Below, piece by piece: positions 27,822 through 35,443 of a stretch of DNA of 53,415 nt (within the stretch, counting starts at the first letter, position 1; each line of letters begins with the position of its first letter). A model generated the notes under the pieces. It had not been told where the DNA came from and did not search any database. It saw only the letters and a list, made by a program, of their open reading frames with translations. Origin of the DNA: an uncultured Acidobacteriota bacterium (GTDB taxonomy: Bacteria; Acidobacteriota; Vicinamibacteria; Marinacidobacterales; SMYC01); the NCBI GenBank assembly GCA_947259165.1, contig CAMYKY010000006.1:53211-106625 (forward strand), read 5' to 3'. Position numbers and translations under genes: made by a program.

Positions 27822-27995
27822 ATGGAGTCTCCAGAAAACACCGTTCCGCGTCCAAGAGAACTTCAGCACCTGAGCTACGGGGACGACCTCGAAACGCTGA
27901 CTCGAATTGCGGCCTGGGTCGGCTTGGTCGGGAGAGACGACGTGCTCTGTAGCTACACGTCCCAATGGTTGGATTCCTGTGGGCGGACGATCTAA
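27822..27995 (+). CDS. Small hypothetical ORF (57 aa)
   Basis: ATG 27822 is preceded by GGAGTAGGCG, a possible ribosome-binding site. The 57-residue product (begins MESPENTVPRPRELQHLSYG) has no recognised domain, and its end overlaps the next fragment in another frame. It might be an unrelated small gene or the frameshifted start of the following broken gene. Evidence is weak. Confidence 0.25.
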   Translation: MESPENTVPRPRELQHLSYGDDLETLTRIAAWVGLVGRDDVLCSYTSQWLDSCGRTI

Positions 27996-28411
27996 CTTCG
28001 AGCTGGGTCCAAGAATATGCTCGAGACCACGACGTCCGAACCAAGCTGATCTATCAGCATCGCGGCATCGCGGAGATCGACCGGGAAGAAATACTCAAGA
28101 AAGTGGAGAGCGGTGAGCTCCCCGTTCCCGCACCCAACATGGACCCGTATTCCACCGAAGTGTCGCCCGGAGCGAATGACGCTTCACTCGTGCTTCGCAT
28201 TCTCACGCTCGTCAACAACGCGTCGTTTGATGCCATTGCTCCCTATCATCCCACGGCGGCCGGCGGCTACTCGCGCATCGACCGTCGGCCGCCTCACGAA
28301 AGCGCCACGTCCTTTTTCGACCTACGGTCGCCGAGACGGCATGCCCTCGACGGGCAAGAGCTGGGTCTTTCTTGTGGATCGAAAGGCACCGAGTGCAGCC
28401 GACGGCGATGA
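27965..28411 (+). pseudogene. N-terminal fragment of a vanadium-haloperoxidase-like gene
   Basis: The stretch ANDASLVLRILTLVNNASFD followed by AIAPYHPTAAGGYSRIDRRP resembles the N-terminal part of bacterial vanadium-dependent haloperoxidase-like (PAP2-related) proteins. The active-site region, several hundred residues further on in these proteins, is absent. After about 28300 the frame loses resemblance and runs into a GGCACCAAAACCGG motif (from about 28417) just before recombination module copy 2. I read it as a gene cut off by the recombination site. The family call rests on one motif only. Confidence 0.45.
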
Positions 28412-28486
28412 AGTTGGCACCAAAACCGGAACTGATGCGGAGAAGTCTTTGCAAGTGATTGATGCCCCGACTTGGTACGCCTGGAA

Positions 28487-28645
28487 AGATTCGGACCTTC
28501 AACCTACGGATTAAGAGTCGTGCTCAGGTGAACACCAACGAGCACGAACCGAGACTAACCGATACGATGTACTCGAAGAAACGCTGACGGGCGTCTCCGT
28601 TGTTTCGCGATTCCGAGAGTCTCTTTGGCACCAAGTTGGCACCAA
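28487..28645 (-). repeat. Recombination-site module, copy 2
   Basis: The same module as at 24237. On the minus strand the tRNA part is shortened: the anticodon loop, variable region and half the T-arm are kept (CTCTTAATCCGTAGGTTGAA), but the acceptor end is changed. The hairpin is CGTGCTC (28519-28525) with GAGCACG (28540-28546). The integrase-like tail frame reads GAKETLGIAKQRRR then PSALLRVHRIG and stops at 28555-28557. The tandem GGCACCAA motif closes the module at about 28645. Confidence 0.7.
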
Positions 28646-28663
28646 ACACTCTGCTCTAGGGAC

Positions 28664-28969
28664 TTATCCGGCTTTCTCCATAGGTTGGACCTCTGCCTCG
28701 AGGCGCGAGCCCAATCGGTCCTTCTCCGACTCCAGATCGTAGGCGGATTGTAGATTCATCCAGAATCGTTCTGAAGTTCCGAAAAAGAGCGCGAGGCGAA
28801 GCGCTGTATCTGCAGTGATGCCTCGCTTGCCATGAACGATCTCGTTGATCCGTCGAGGAGAGACACCGATGTCTTTTGCGATTCGGTATTGAGAAATGCT
28901 TAGTGGTTTCAGGAACTCTTCAAGAAGAATCTCGCCAGGATGGATCGGTGGAAACTTCTTGGTCGCCAT
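28664..28969 (-). CDS. higA: HigA-type addiction module antitoxin
   Basis: A 101-residue antitoxin with an XRE-type helix-turn-helix. The family signature [20 protein letters not shown] is at the N-terminus, then [20 protein letters not shown] (HTH) and the usual [20 protein letters not shown] at 28969 is chosen because it opens the family-standard [13 protein letters not shown] frame continuing upstream only overlaps higB in another reading. It would neutralise HigB and repress its own operon. The gene order toxin-antitoxin, with 17 bases between, is standard for higBA. The partner toxin is frameshifted, so this antitoxin is probably an orphan. Confidence 0.9.
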   Translation of the reverse strand: MATKKFPPIHPGEILLEEFLKPLSISQYRIAKDIGVSPRRINEIVHGKRGITADTALRLALFFGTSERFWMNLQSAYDLESEKDRLGSRLEAEVQPMEKAG

Positions 28970-28986
28970 GGCTACCTCGCCCTCTT

Positions 28987-29269
28987 CTAGTGATAGTCGG
29001 TTATCTCGACATCGAAACATCGACTCTGGCTCCAGCGAAAGCAAATCCTCCACCGGTCATTCACGCGAATGCTGTACTCGCCTGCTCGGTCCCCCTTGAG
29101 CTTCTCCAGTCGATTGCTGGGGGGAACGCGCAGCTCCTGGAGCGACTCCGCCGCGTCGAGCATCTTCGCGATGCTTGCCGATTAGCTCGGGGGTGAGCAG
29201 GTCATAGCCTCGTCGGGCCGGCCGGTGCGCCTTGCCCGTCCACTCGATTGGCTGGCGATCACCAATCAT
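28987..29269 (-). pseudogene. higB: HigB-type mRNA interferase toxin, frameshifted
   Basis: The C-terminal two thirds are clear: [40 protein letters not shown] and DVEITDYH at the stop (28987-28989). The N-terminal part continues in a different frame (ATG 29269, [19 protein letters not shown] and LLTPELIGK). The frame changes near 29170, where the sequence looks like GCAAG-CATCGCGA-AGATG with two single bases missing relative to the expected AAGGCATCGCGAAAG. HigB cleaves mRNA at ribosomes; here it should be inactive. Real loss is typical when an antitoxin survives; an assembly indel is the alternative. Confidence 0.78.
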
Positions 29270-29493
29270 TCCGACGGCATGGGGAATGGTCAACGACATT
29301 CTGGCGACATCTCCGCTCGTGACCGCTTACGAGCAAGGTGCACGATGGTCCAAGGGAATGCGCGCTGGAGGTCAGGAAGCGGTGAACGCCACCCTGGACC
29401 TCATCGCCGTAGGATCGCAATCGGGACCGTCCGAATGAGGGGGACTGAAACCGTGAACTTCTGCTCCGGAGACGGGGTCTTAGCGAGCCACAC

Positions 29494-30027
29494 CTAGCTA
29501 TCCTGGATCCGTTTCCAGAGCTCGTGACATTCCGAAGGAAGCCGAGCTAGGGAACCGTCAACTTCTGCCTTGATATCGTTCGAGTGTTCATGGCTTTCCA
29601 ACAGGGACTGTATGTCCCACGCATCTTTGGGGCCTCCGGCGTAAAGCTTGAGCAGAACCAAGCCGGCCGGCCGTGCAACCTTGACGGCGACTTGGCCTAA
29701 AGTTATACGCTCCGCAGACTCGATAATGTCAGCTTGCCACGCGTAGCGCCCGACAACGACGTCGACAGTTCTATCACCGGTGCGAGAGAGGCGAACACTT
29801 CCCGCGAGAGGGTCTTCGAAGTCACCTTTGAGGAGTCGGAGCGTGGCGCCTTTCTGTTCAATCTCAGTCCATAGCTCTGCGTGGAGAGTCTTCTCGTCGA
29901 CCGTGAACAAGTCGACGTCGGCAGTCGCGCGGCTAACCCCATGGAGCGCCATTGCAGCTGCTCCAATGAGTGCATGCGGGATTTCTTCCCGCTCCAAAAC
30001 AGCGACGACGTCGCTGAGAAGTGTCAT
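29494..30027 (-). CDS. Nucleotidyltransferase-fold protein paired with a small helical protein
   Basis: A 177-residue protein of the minimal nucleotidyltransferase group. The motif is [20 protein letters not shown] followed by the DxD site ADVDLFTVD (about 37-45). Then come [19 protein letters not shown] (third acidic strand) and [20 protein letters not shown]. Proteins of this kind act in toxin-antitoxin or abortive-infection systems. ATG 30027 overlaps the TGA of the upstream 73-residue gene by four bases, so the two are translated together. It is unlike the 24586 gene in detail, with a different C-terminal half. Substrate and role are unknown. Confidence 0.75.
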   Translation of the reverse strand: MTLLSDVVAVLEREEIPHALIGAAAMALHGVSRATADVDLFTVDEKTLHAELWTEIEQKGATLRLLKGDFEDPLAGSVRLSRTGDRTVDVVVGRYAWQADIIESAERITLGQVAVKVARPAGLVLLKLYAGGPKDAWDIQSLLESHEHSNDIKAEVDGSLARLPSECHELWKRIQDS

Positions 30028-30245
30028 CCAATGATTCCACGCATGACGCGCGACGGCCTGCGGCCTGCCTGTCCCGAGAGCTCCAAGCGTCGGCGCGCAT
30101 CGTCGCGGTCGATGCCGCGTGCAGCCGCATAATCGTCGATCGCGCATTGGCCGAGCTCGAGAGCTTCCGCGAGCCTTGCGGCAGGCGTCATCGCTCGAAG
30201 ACGCGCTCGGCTCTCCTCTCTGAGGCGTTCGGCTACGGTGCTCAC
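30024..30245 (-). CDS. Small helical partner of the nucleotidyltransferase (unrecognised family)
   Basis: A 73-residue, highly charged, helical protein starting at GTG 30245 (VSTVAERLREESRARLRAMT), with TPAARLAEALELGQCAIDDY and a basic tail RRLELSGQAGRRPSRVMRG. I do not recognise a named domain. It overlaps the nucleotidyltransferase gene by four bases and its start lies 7 bases after a TATACT box, so the transcript may be leaderless. Small helical proteins beside nucleotidyltransferases are a recurring toxin-antitoxin layout; here that is inference. Confidence 0.62.
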   Translation of the reverse strand: MSTVAERLREESRARLRAMTPAARLAEALELGQCAIDDYAAARGIDRDDARRRLELSGQAGRRPSRVMRGIIG

Positions 30246-30252
30246 AACCTCA

Positions 30253-30258
30253 AGTATA
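30253..30258 (-). promoter_or_regulatory. -10 box, predicted leaderless promoter of the nucleotidyltransferase pair
   Basis: On the minus strand TATACT (30258 to 30253) ends exactly 7 bases before GTG 30245. There is no Shine-Dalgarno in between. The layout mirrors TATAAT-7-ATG at 24573-24586. Confidence 0.5.
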
Positions 30259-30396
30259 GACTCCACGTGCGGATTCGTCGAAAACGCCGGAACCCACGGT
30301 TTCCTTGTCCGTTGGATCAAGTAAAGGAAATCGGCACCAAAAGTGGCACCAAGACCCGCCACGCGCGGGAAGAGTCGTCGAAGTTGTTGAATCGGT

Positions 30397-30567
30397 TGGT
30401 GAGCCGCGAAGGAATCGAACCTTCAACCTACGGATTAAGAGTCGTGCTCAGGTGAAGACAAACTAGCACGAACCGAGACTCACCGATACGAAAGACTCGA
30501 AGAAGCGGTGATCGGTGTTCCCGTTGTTTCGAGGTCCCGGTAGGCGTTTTGGCACCAAGTTGGAACC
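30397..30567 (-). repeat. Recombination-site module, copy 3
   Basis: The best-preserved copy. The minus-strand tRNA 3' half is complete from CTCTTAA through the T-arm and acceptor to CCA at 30397-30399. The hairpin is shorter, CGTGCT (30443-30448) with AGCACG (30465-30470). The integrase tail frame QLGAKTPTGTSKQREHRSP then LLRVFRIG is kept but its stop codon is lost. On the left side, plus-strand GGCACCAAAAGTGGCACCAA (about 30334-30353) looks like a second integrase-type 3' end converging on the site. Confidence 0.75.
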
Positions 30568-30694
30568 AACGCGCGATTCCTGTAGCCCCCAGATCTCCGC
30601 ACGCGTCCATCAGGCGCTAGGGCGCGCCGCCCGATGACGTGGTGCGGACGACGTACGGAATGGCAAGCTCAGTTCTGCCGCGAGGGTTCGTTCC

Positions 30695-31500
30695 TGTACA
30701 GTCGACTCGCTAGGGGATACCGGAACCGGCAAAGGCCTCATCGCCCGCAGGATCCATGAACAGACTTCGAACTGGCAGATGGCAGCACGATCTTCCTCGA
30801 CGAGCTCGGCGATCTACCCCTGGAGCTCCAGGCCAAGCTGCTCCGGGTTCTGCAGGATCACGAGTTCGAGCGGCTAGGATCATCGACCACACGGACCGTG
30901 GATACGCGGGTCATCGCCGCGACCAACCGGGACCTCGACATGCTTATCCGGACGGGTGGGTTCCGCGCCGATCTGTACTACCGATTGGGTGTGTTTCCTG
31001 TCCGAATTCCCCCGCTTCGCGAACGTCGCGATGACATCCCCTTACTCGTCTGGTTCTTCATCGCAGATCTGCAAACCCGGCTCGGGAAGACATTCGAAAC
31101 AGTTCCCGTACGCGTGATGGATGCCCTGATCTCATATGACTGGCCGGGCAATGTACGGGAGCTTCGGAATGTCGTCGAGAGAGCCGCGATACTTTCACCG
31201 GGTCCCAAGCTCGAGCTCAGGGGCGTTTTGCCTGCACGCCGGAGCGAAACGGGTCCTTCTTCAACGGCACGCGAGCACCCGGGTGCAAACCTCGAGGAGG
31301 TCGAGCGCGGACACATCGTAAGTGTGCTGGAGGAGAGTGACTGGAGAGTGCGTGGAAAAGACGGAGCGGCGGAACGTCTGGGACTCAAGCGATCGACGTT
31401 GCAGTCGCGGATGAAAAAGCTCGGAATCCGGCGGCCAACGGACCGGGAGGCTCGCTCAGGGCACGCCGCCGCTCAAGGCCCCGCTCAAACCCATCCTTGA
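30695..31500 (+). pseudogene. Sigma-54-dependent regulator with internal deletion
   Basis: A Walker A segment [19 protein letters not shown] (30716 onward) is followed within a few bases, in another frame, by [20 protein letters not shown] (Walker B). About 60-70 residues are missing, including the GAFTGA loop that contacts sigma-54. The rest is well preserved: [14 protein letters not shown] segment, [40 protein letters not shown] and a Fis-type C-terminal HTH ([20 protein letters not shown]). The N-terminal sensory domain is also absent. It cannot work as an activator. It lies just right of recombination module copy 3. Confidence 0.82.
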
Positions 31501-31503
31501 CGA

Positions 31504-31592
31504 GGTTCAACCCACGGATTGCGTATCAGTGGAGTGTTCCTATTTCGCTCTGAAGAAGGGCTTACAAGCGCTGGTGCCAACCTGGTGCCAAG
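31504..31592. repeat. Weak partial copy of the recombination module
   Basis: GGTTCAACCCACGGATTGCG (31504-31523) resembles the tRNA-derived core of the modules, especially copy 4, which also has GGATTGCG. About 50 bases later GGTGCCAACCTGGTGCCAAG (31573-31592) matches the integrase-tail motif, but in the opposite orientation to copies 1-3. The resemblance is suggestive, not firm. Confidence 0.4.
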
Positions 31593-31851
31593 TTCGAGAG
31601 CGAGAGTCGCAAGAATAAGTAGAAGGTCTCGGTTGATGCCACGATTTGCTGCTGATCCACAGATCGCCATCATCGTTTTCCAATATTGCATAGACGACGT
31701 CGTTGGGCAGGCCGTCGCCACGATGATGTCAGACGGAGCTTGCCGGCGCCGTTTATCAGTTCACGTGGGGCGGCGCGCGCCCGAGGCCCGGCGGTCAGTA
31801 ACGACGCAGGAGATCCTCGAACATCGATTTCTAAAGCCAGGGACTCGAGCG

Positions 31852-31947
31852 TCATGACACGAGGTCGTTCTTGATGGCGTATTGGATCAATTCGGCCGTG
31901 GTTGATGCCGAAGTGCGTCCGATGTTGTCTCGTTCGGATTCTCGTCG
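31852..31947 (-). pseudogene. Remnant of a LuxR-type response-regulator C-terminus
   Basis: On the minus strand the frame ending at 31852 reads STTAELIQYAIKNDLVS and stops, which matches the end of NarL/LuxR-type helix-turn-helix domains. The preceding residues (ERDNIGRTSA) are only a degraded version of the expected recognition helix. No receiver domain follows upstream. It is a small scrap among other debris between 31.5 and 32.0 kb, where I see no intact gene. Confidence 0.4.
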
Positions 31948-32008
31948 ATCTTCGAGCTGTTGCGTCCATCTCCTATCGCCTTGTATCGCGGTGTTCGTTG
32001 GCTTTTAG

Positions 32009-32422
32009 TTAGCTGTTTCCTGGTTCGTCGCCCGATTTCCCGATAGGAAGACGGCGGATTCGATGTCGGGAGTCCTCGATGGCAATAATGGAACCCTTTG
32101 TCAGAGCTTCCGAAGATTCGGCGAGGACGGAGGAGAGTCGTTCGATGACAAAGGGTGTGCGAGCGTTGCGGAGTCGGAAGACCACGATGTTTGCGATGCG
32201 AGCTTCCGTGAGCGCAGCGATCTCGCCGAAGTCGAGATCGAAAGTCAGGACAACGCGACTCTCTACGTGAGCCTTCGAGAAAATGTCCGCGTCTTCGAGT
32301 CGCTGTAGCCCTTCGTCGCGAAGATGCGTGGCATCATAGCCCTGAGCGCGGAGCCATTCGACGACGCGCCACGAGACACCCATGTCCGCGAGAAAACGTA
32401 AATCGTTCTCGTCATCCGGCAT
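32009..32422 (-). CDS. DUF5615 PIN-like toxin
   Basis: A 137-residue PIN-like protein. Features are FLADMGVSWRVVEWLRAQGY with the first acidic residue, the HLRDEGLQRLEDADIFSKA region and VVLTFDLDFGEIAAL with the characteristic D-x-D. DUF5615 proteins are predicted RNA nucleases acting as toxins with DUF433 antitoxins. The length is slightly above the usual 110-120 residues because of a C-terminal extension (RRLPIGKSGDEPGNS). Its ATG at 32422 overlaps the upstream DUF433 gene by 11 bases. No key residue appears missing. Confidence 0.85.
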   Translation of the reverse strand: MPDDENDLRFLADMGVSWRVVEWLRAQGYDATHLRDEGLQRLEDADIFSKAHVESRVVLTFDLDFGEIAALTEARIANIVVFRLRNARTPFVIERLSSVLAESSEALTKGSIIAIEDSRHRIRRLPIGKSGDEPGNS

Positions 32423-32642
32423 GAACCTGCTCTTGCGTTAGCCAGGCGGCATACTGCAAGGCCTGCTGGATGTCTTCGAGCTGGAGGTCAGGATAGTCCG
32501 CGAGAATCTCGTCAAAGTCGGCACCATGCGCGACCTGGCTCACGATAACCGATACCGTTATCCGAAGGCCGCGAATGCAGGCTCTGCCACCCATAACGCG
32601 AGGGTGGAACGTGATTCGATCAAACATGGTATCGCCAGCCAT
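32412..32642 (-). CDS. DUF433 antitoxin
   Basis: A 76-residue protein with the DUF433 signature: ITFHPRVMGGRACIRGLRIT at the N-terminus, then ILADYPDLQLEDIQQALQYA. DUF433 proteins contain a winged-helix-like fold and pair with DUF5615 toxins, presumably repressing the operon and neutralising the toxin. A Shine-Dalgarno AAGGAG lies 7 bases upstream of the ATG. It is translated together with the DUF5615 gene through an 11-base overlap. The pair looks intact and may stabilise the island. Confidence 0.88.
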   Translation of the reverse strand: MAGDTMFDRITFHPRVMGGRACIRGLRITVSVIVSQVAHGADFDEILADYPDLQLEDIQQALQYAAWLTQEQVHAG

Positions 32643-32759
32643 TTTCGCACTCCTTGATTCATTTTACCCGAAATGGGTTCCACGCGTTCCCGGCGGCCCA
32701 ATCGAACCGCCACTTAGTGCCGACCCAACGCGCCCAGCGACGCGGCGGTCGCCAACCAA

Positions 32760-33992
32760 ATGGTGCCATACTCGCAGTTCGACTCTCAGAATCCAGAAGA
32801 TCTCTGGAAAGCGCTGGCGAAGTTCGAAGAGGACACTGGAGCCGATGTACTGGCCATTCCGCACAATGGCAACCTGTCCAACGGCCTGATGTTCTCTGTC
32901 GAAACGACCTCCGGGGAGCCGCTCACCAGAGAGCTCGCCGCGTTGCGGGCTAGCTTGGAGCCGCTCATCGAAGCAACTCAGATCAAAGGTGACGGCGAGG
33001 CGCACCCGTTTCTCTCGCCGGATGATGAGTTCGCCGATTACGAGACCTGGGACGCTGCCAACCTGGACGGAACCGAGGTGAAAGAGAAGGAGATGCTCCA
33101 GTATGAATACGCCCGGTCTGCCCTGAAGACGGGCCTGACTCTCGAGAAGGCACTCGGCGTCAACCCCTTCAGGTTCGGCATGATCGGCAGCACCGACTCT
33201 CACACCTCGCTCTCCGCTGTCGAAGAGGACAACTTTTTCGGCAAGCACTCCGGAGTGGAGCCCGAGCCGCACCGCTGGGAGCATGTCGTGATCAGTTCTC
33301 CCCTGGATCCGGATCTGACCATCTTGGGGTGGCAACAGGCCGCCTCCGGTTATGCAGCGGTCTGGGCGACCGAGAACACTCGCGAGGACATCTTCGACGC
33401 GATGGTGCGCAAGGAGGTCTACGCCACAACGGGCTCGCGCATGACGGTGCGTTTCTTCGGGGGTTGGGAATTCACTGAGGACGACGTCCTAACTCGCTTG
33501 CCCGCGGGCGTGGGTTATAGCAAAGGAGTCCCGATGGGTGGCGACCTGCGAGCCGCGCCCGAAGGTAAGGACGCGCCGAATTTCCTCGTTGCTGCCCTGA
33601 AAGATCCCTACAGCGGCAACCTCGACCGGATTCAGATCATCAAGGGCTGGAAGGACGCCGGTGGCCAAACTCACGAACAAGTCTACGACGTGGCGTGGAA
33701 CGGCGACCGGACGCCGGGCGCGAACGGCAAACTGCCAGCCGTCGGCAATACCGTCGACGTGAACAACGCCACCTGGACGAACACCATCGGTGCCGCGGAG
33801 CTCATCACGGTCTGGACGGACCCGGATTTCGATCCGGCGCAGTCCGCTTTCTACTACTCCCGAGTCATCGAAATTCCGACGCCGCGCTGGACGGCCTATG
33901 AAGCCAAGCGGTTTGGCATCGACATGCCCGACCACGTACCGATGACCACTCAGGAACGCGCCTATACGTCACCGATCTGGTACGCGCCTTGA
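32760..33992 (+). pseudogene. DUF3604 protein, 5'-truncated
   Basis: About 410 residues of the C-terminal part of a DUF3604 protein, a PHP-like predicted metal hydrolase family normally above 600 residues. Visible motifs are DVLAIPHNGNLSNGLMF, FGMIGSTDSHTSL (metal-ligand region) and EVYATTGSRMTVRFFGGW, then the C-terminal IQIIKGWKDAGGQTHEQVYD. Resemblance begins abruptly at PYSQFDSQNPEDLW (about 32766) with no signal peptide or N-terminal domain. The ATG at 32760 is accidental. It has an intact stop, followed by recombination module copy 4. Confidence 0.83.
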
Positions 33993-34174
33993 GGGAGGGT
34001 ACCGCGTACCTCGGTCGAGAGCGCGCTTGAAGCATCTGGTTTTGGACGAGGCAAACGCGATTCCAACCACAAAACGCGAAAACCCGACGTGGAGTGGTCC
34101 ATCGCGCCGAGGGGTACTGAGGGGGAGAAGTCGTTGGAAGTCCTTGATGCCCTTCCCGGCAAATAGGTAACGAA

Positions 34175-34227
34175 TGGTGAGCCGCCGCGGAATCGAACCT
34201 TCAACCTACGGATTGCGAGTCCGTTGG
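34175..34227 (-). repeat. Recombination-site module, copy 4 (tRNA part only)
   Basis: On the minus strand a tRNA-like 3' portion: a perfect anticodon stem ACGGA/TCCGT around loop CTCGCAA, the AGGTT variable region and GAAGGTTCGATTCC, ending GGCTCACCA. The T-stem is damaged (CCGCG instead of CCTTC). The loop differs from the CTCTTAA of copies 1-3. To its left, GAGAAGTCGTTGGAAGTCCT resembles the sequence left of copy 2 (GAGAAGTCTTTGCAAGTGAT). No hairpin/integrase tail of the copy 1-3 type follows on the right. Confidence 0.6.
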
Positions 34228-34272
34228 TTCGATGCTCGGGAACGAATCGACTTCAGTTGCTGCGTGCCGCGT

Positions 34273-34339
34273 GCTCCGGGTCACTTCGCTTGCTCGCGAC
34301 AGACCCGGAGCGTTCGAACGTTTGCCAAACGTTTGGCAA
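34273..34339. repeat. Cluster of three perfect inverted repeats
   Basis: In sequence there are a 10-bp stem GCTCCGGGTC (34273-34282) with GACCCGGAGC (34302-34311), the palindrome CGTTCGAACG (34311-34320) and the 18-bp palindrome TTGCCAAACGTTTGGCAA (34322-34339). None is followed by a T-run. The cluster lies just right of recombination module copy 4. From 34340 to 34804 I see no convincing gene. Confidence 0.65.
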
Positions 34340-34804
34340 CTTTGACCTTCTTTCCTGAGAGAGCTGTTCTTGCTTCCCCATCACGCTAGGGCTCCCGTCC
34401 AACGAATCGAGCCGTGTCTTTCTTGTCGATCGAACAAGACTATCTGCTCTGCAACAACTCGAGGAGGGAAGGTCCCGTCGTCTCGGGGCGAGTACGTGTC
34501 TTTTTCGAGCCTGTTTTGTTTCAAACGAACGATTGCTGCCATCGTGCCTGCGCGGTTTTGCTCGGCCGCGCTGGTGTTCTCCGGGCCCATCGATCTCGTC
34601 GACTACGTCAGCCTTTCGGGGAACACCCTGATCGACTTCCAGGCGCCGGCCGCCCAAGACCAACGACAACGCTAGCGCCCTATGCGCGCTGGATTCCGGG
34701 TGAGGGGAAAACTACGCGGCCCTACTCGACGGTAAACTTAGCGAGTCGTCGCAACGATTTTCACAACATCGGGAACGCGAGGTGAGTAAAGTGGTGAGCC
34801 GTCG

Positions 34805-35371
34805 TTATGTGTCGAGCGCACGTCGCCAGTATTCCCGAATCTGTTCCGCCAGCAAGGCCGGCTCGACGGGCAACAACGGTCCACGTATGGCCACAGCCGG
34901 GTACCCGAGCCGCGCGCTTCGGTTGATCCTCTCCACCCAACCGAATCGCTGCAAAAAGCGTTCACGGTTCTTCAGCACGATCTCGACGCAAGGCAGATTG
35001 TGGTACTTGGCAAGCCGGACATCGGCGATCTCACTCCATTCAATCTGTCCCGCGCCAGAGCAGGTTCCAGAAGCGTTGTCGTAGATGCCACTCGCACTGA
35101 TGACCAAGAATGGCTCCTTGGAGTAGAGCCTGTAGAGGAAGAGAAGCGCCAACGTGGCAAAGACGATGATGCCGCCAATTCCGATGACGCGCGCAAGCGC
35201 CTTAGATGCGAAAGACAAGTCCGAGTCCTCCCCGATGTGGGGTGAGACAAAGAGGTGGAACAGGAGAAAGGCGAGGGAAAGAATCAGGAAGAAGATTACC
35301 GCCCGCTTGGCGCCCTTTCTGTTGACGTAGTACGCGATGTCTTCTCGGCGCAATTCACGACTCGGACACAT
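34805..35371 (-). CDS. STM3941-like membrane protein
   Basis: A 188-residue protein with two transmembrane helices (AVIFFLILSLAFLLFHLFV and VIGIGGIIVFATLALLFLYR) followed by a beta-rich PH-like cytoplasmic domain (LVISASGIYDNAS, IEWSEIADVRLAKYH, LCVEIVLKNRE-like). This is the layout of the STM3941 family, whose function is unknown. ATG 35371 (MCPSRELRREDIAYYVN) is preferred; an upstream extension adds an unlikely Ser-rich stretch. It seems intact and lies between recombination module copy 4 and the first IS remnant. Confidence 0.7.
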   Translation of the reverse strand: MCPSRELRREDIAYYVNRKGAKRAVIFFLILSLAFLLFHLFVSPHIGEDSDLSFASKALARVIGIGGIIVFATLALLFLYRLYSKEPFLVISASGIYDNASGTCSGAGQIEWSEIADVRLAKYHNLPCVEIVLKNRERFLQRFGWVERINRSARLGYPAVAIRGPLLPVEPALLAEQIREYWRRALDT

Positions 35372-35443
35372 AACCAGTTGCGTTGAGCGGCGGTACGACG
35401 AACGAGTTACCGAAGCCGACGCACTACAGAAGTATCTCATGCC

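Noticed and set aside
30021..30455. Plus-strand frame containing SREGIEPSTYGLRV
   Set aside because: That peptide is the translation of the antisense strand of a tRNA 3' end, a well-known annotation artefact; the real genes here are on the minus strand.
24237..34227. Functional tRNA-Lys genes
   Set aside because: Only the 3' parts are tRNA-like; in copies 1-3 the acceptor 5' strand and the 5' side of the anticodon stem do not pair, so no copy can fold as a full tRNA.
24237..34227. Class 1-type integron with attC sites
   Set aside because: The repeats are tRNA 3' ends with integrase-like tails, lack the R/L box pattern of attC sites, and the cargo genes are in both orientations and without an intI gene.
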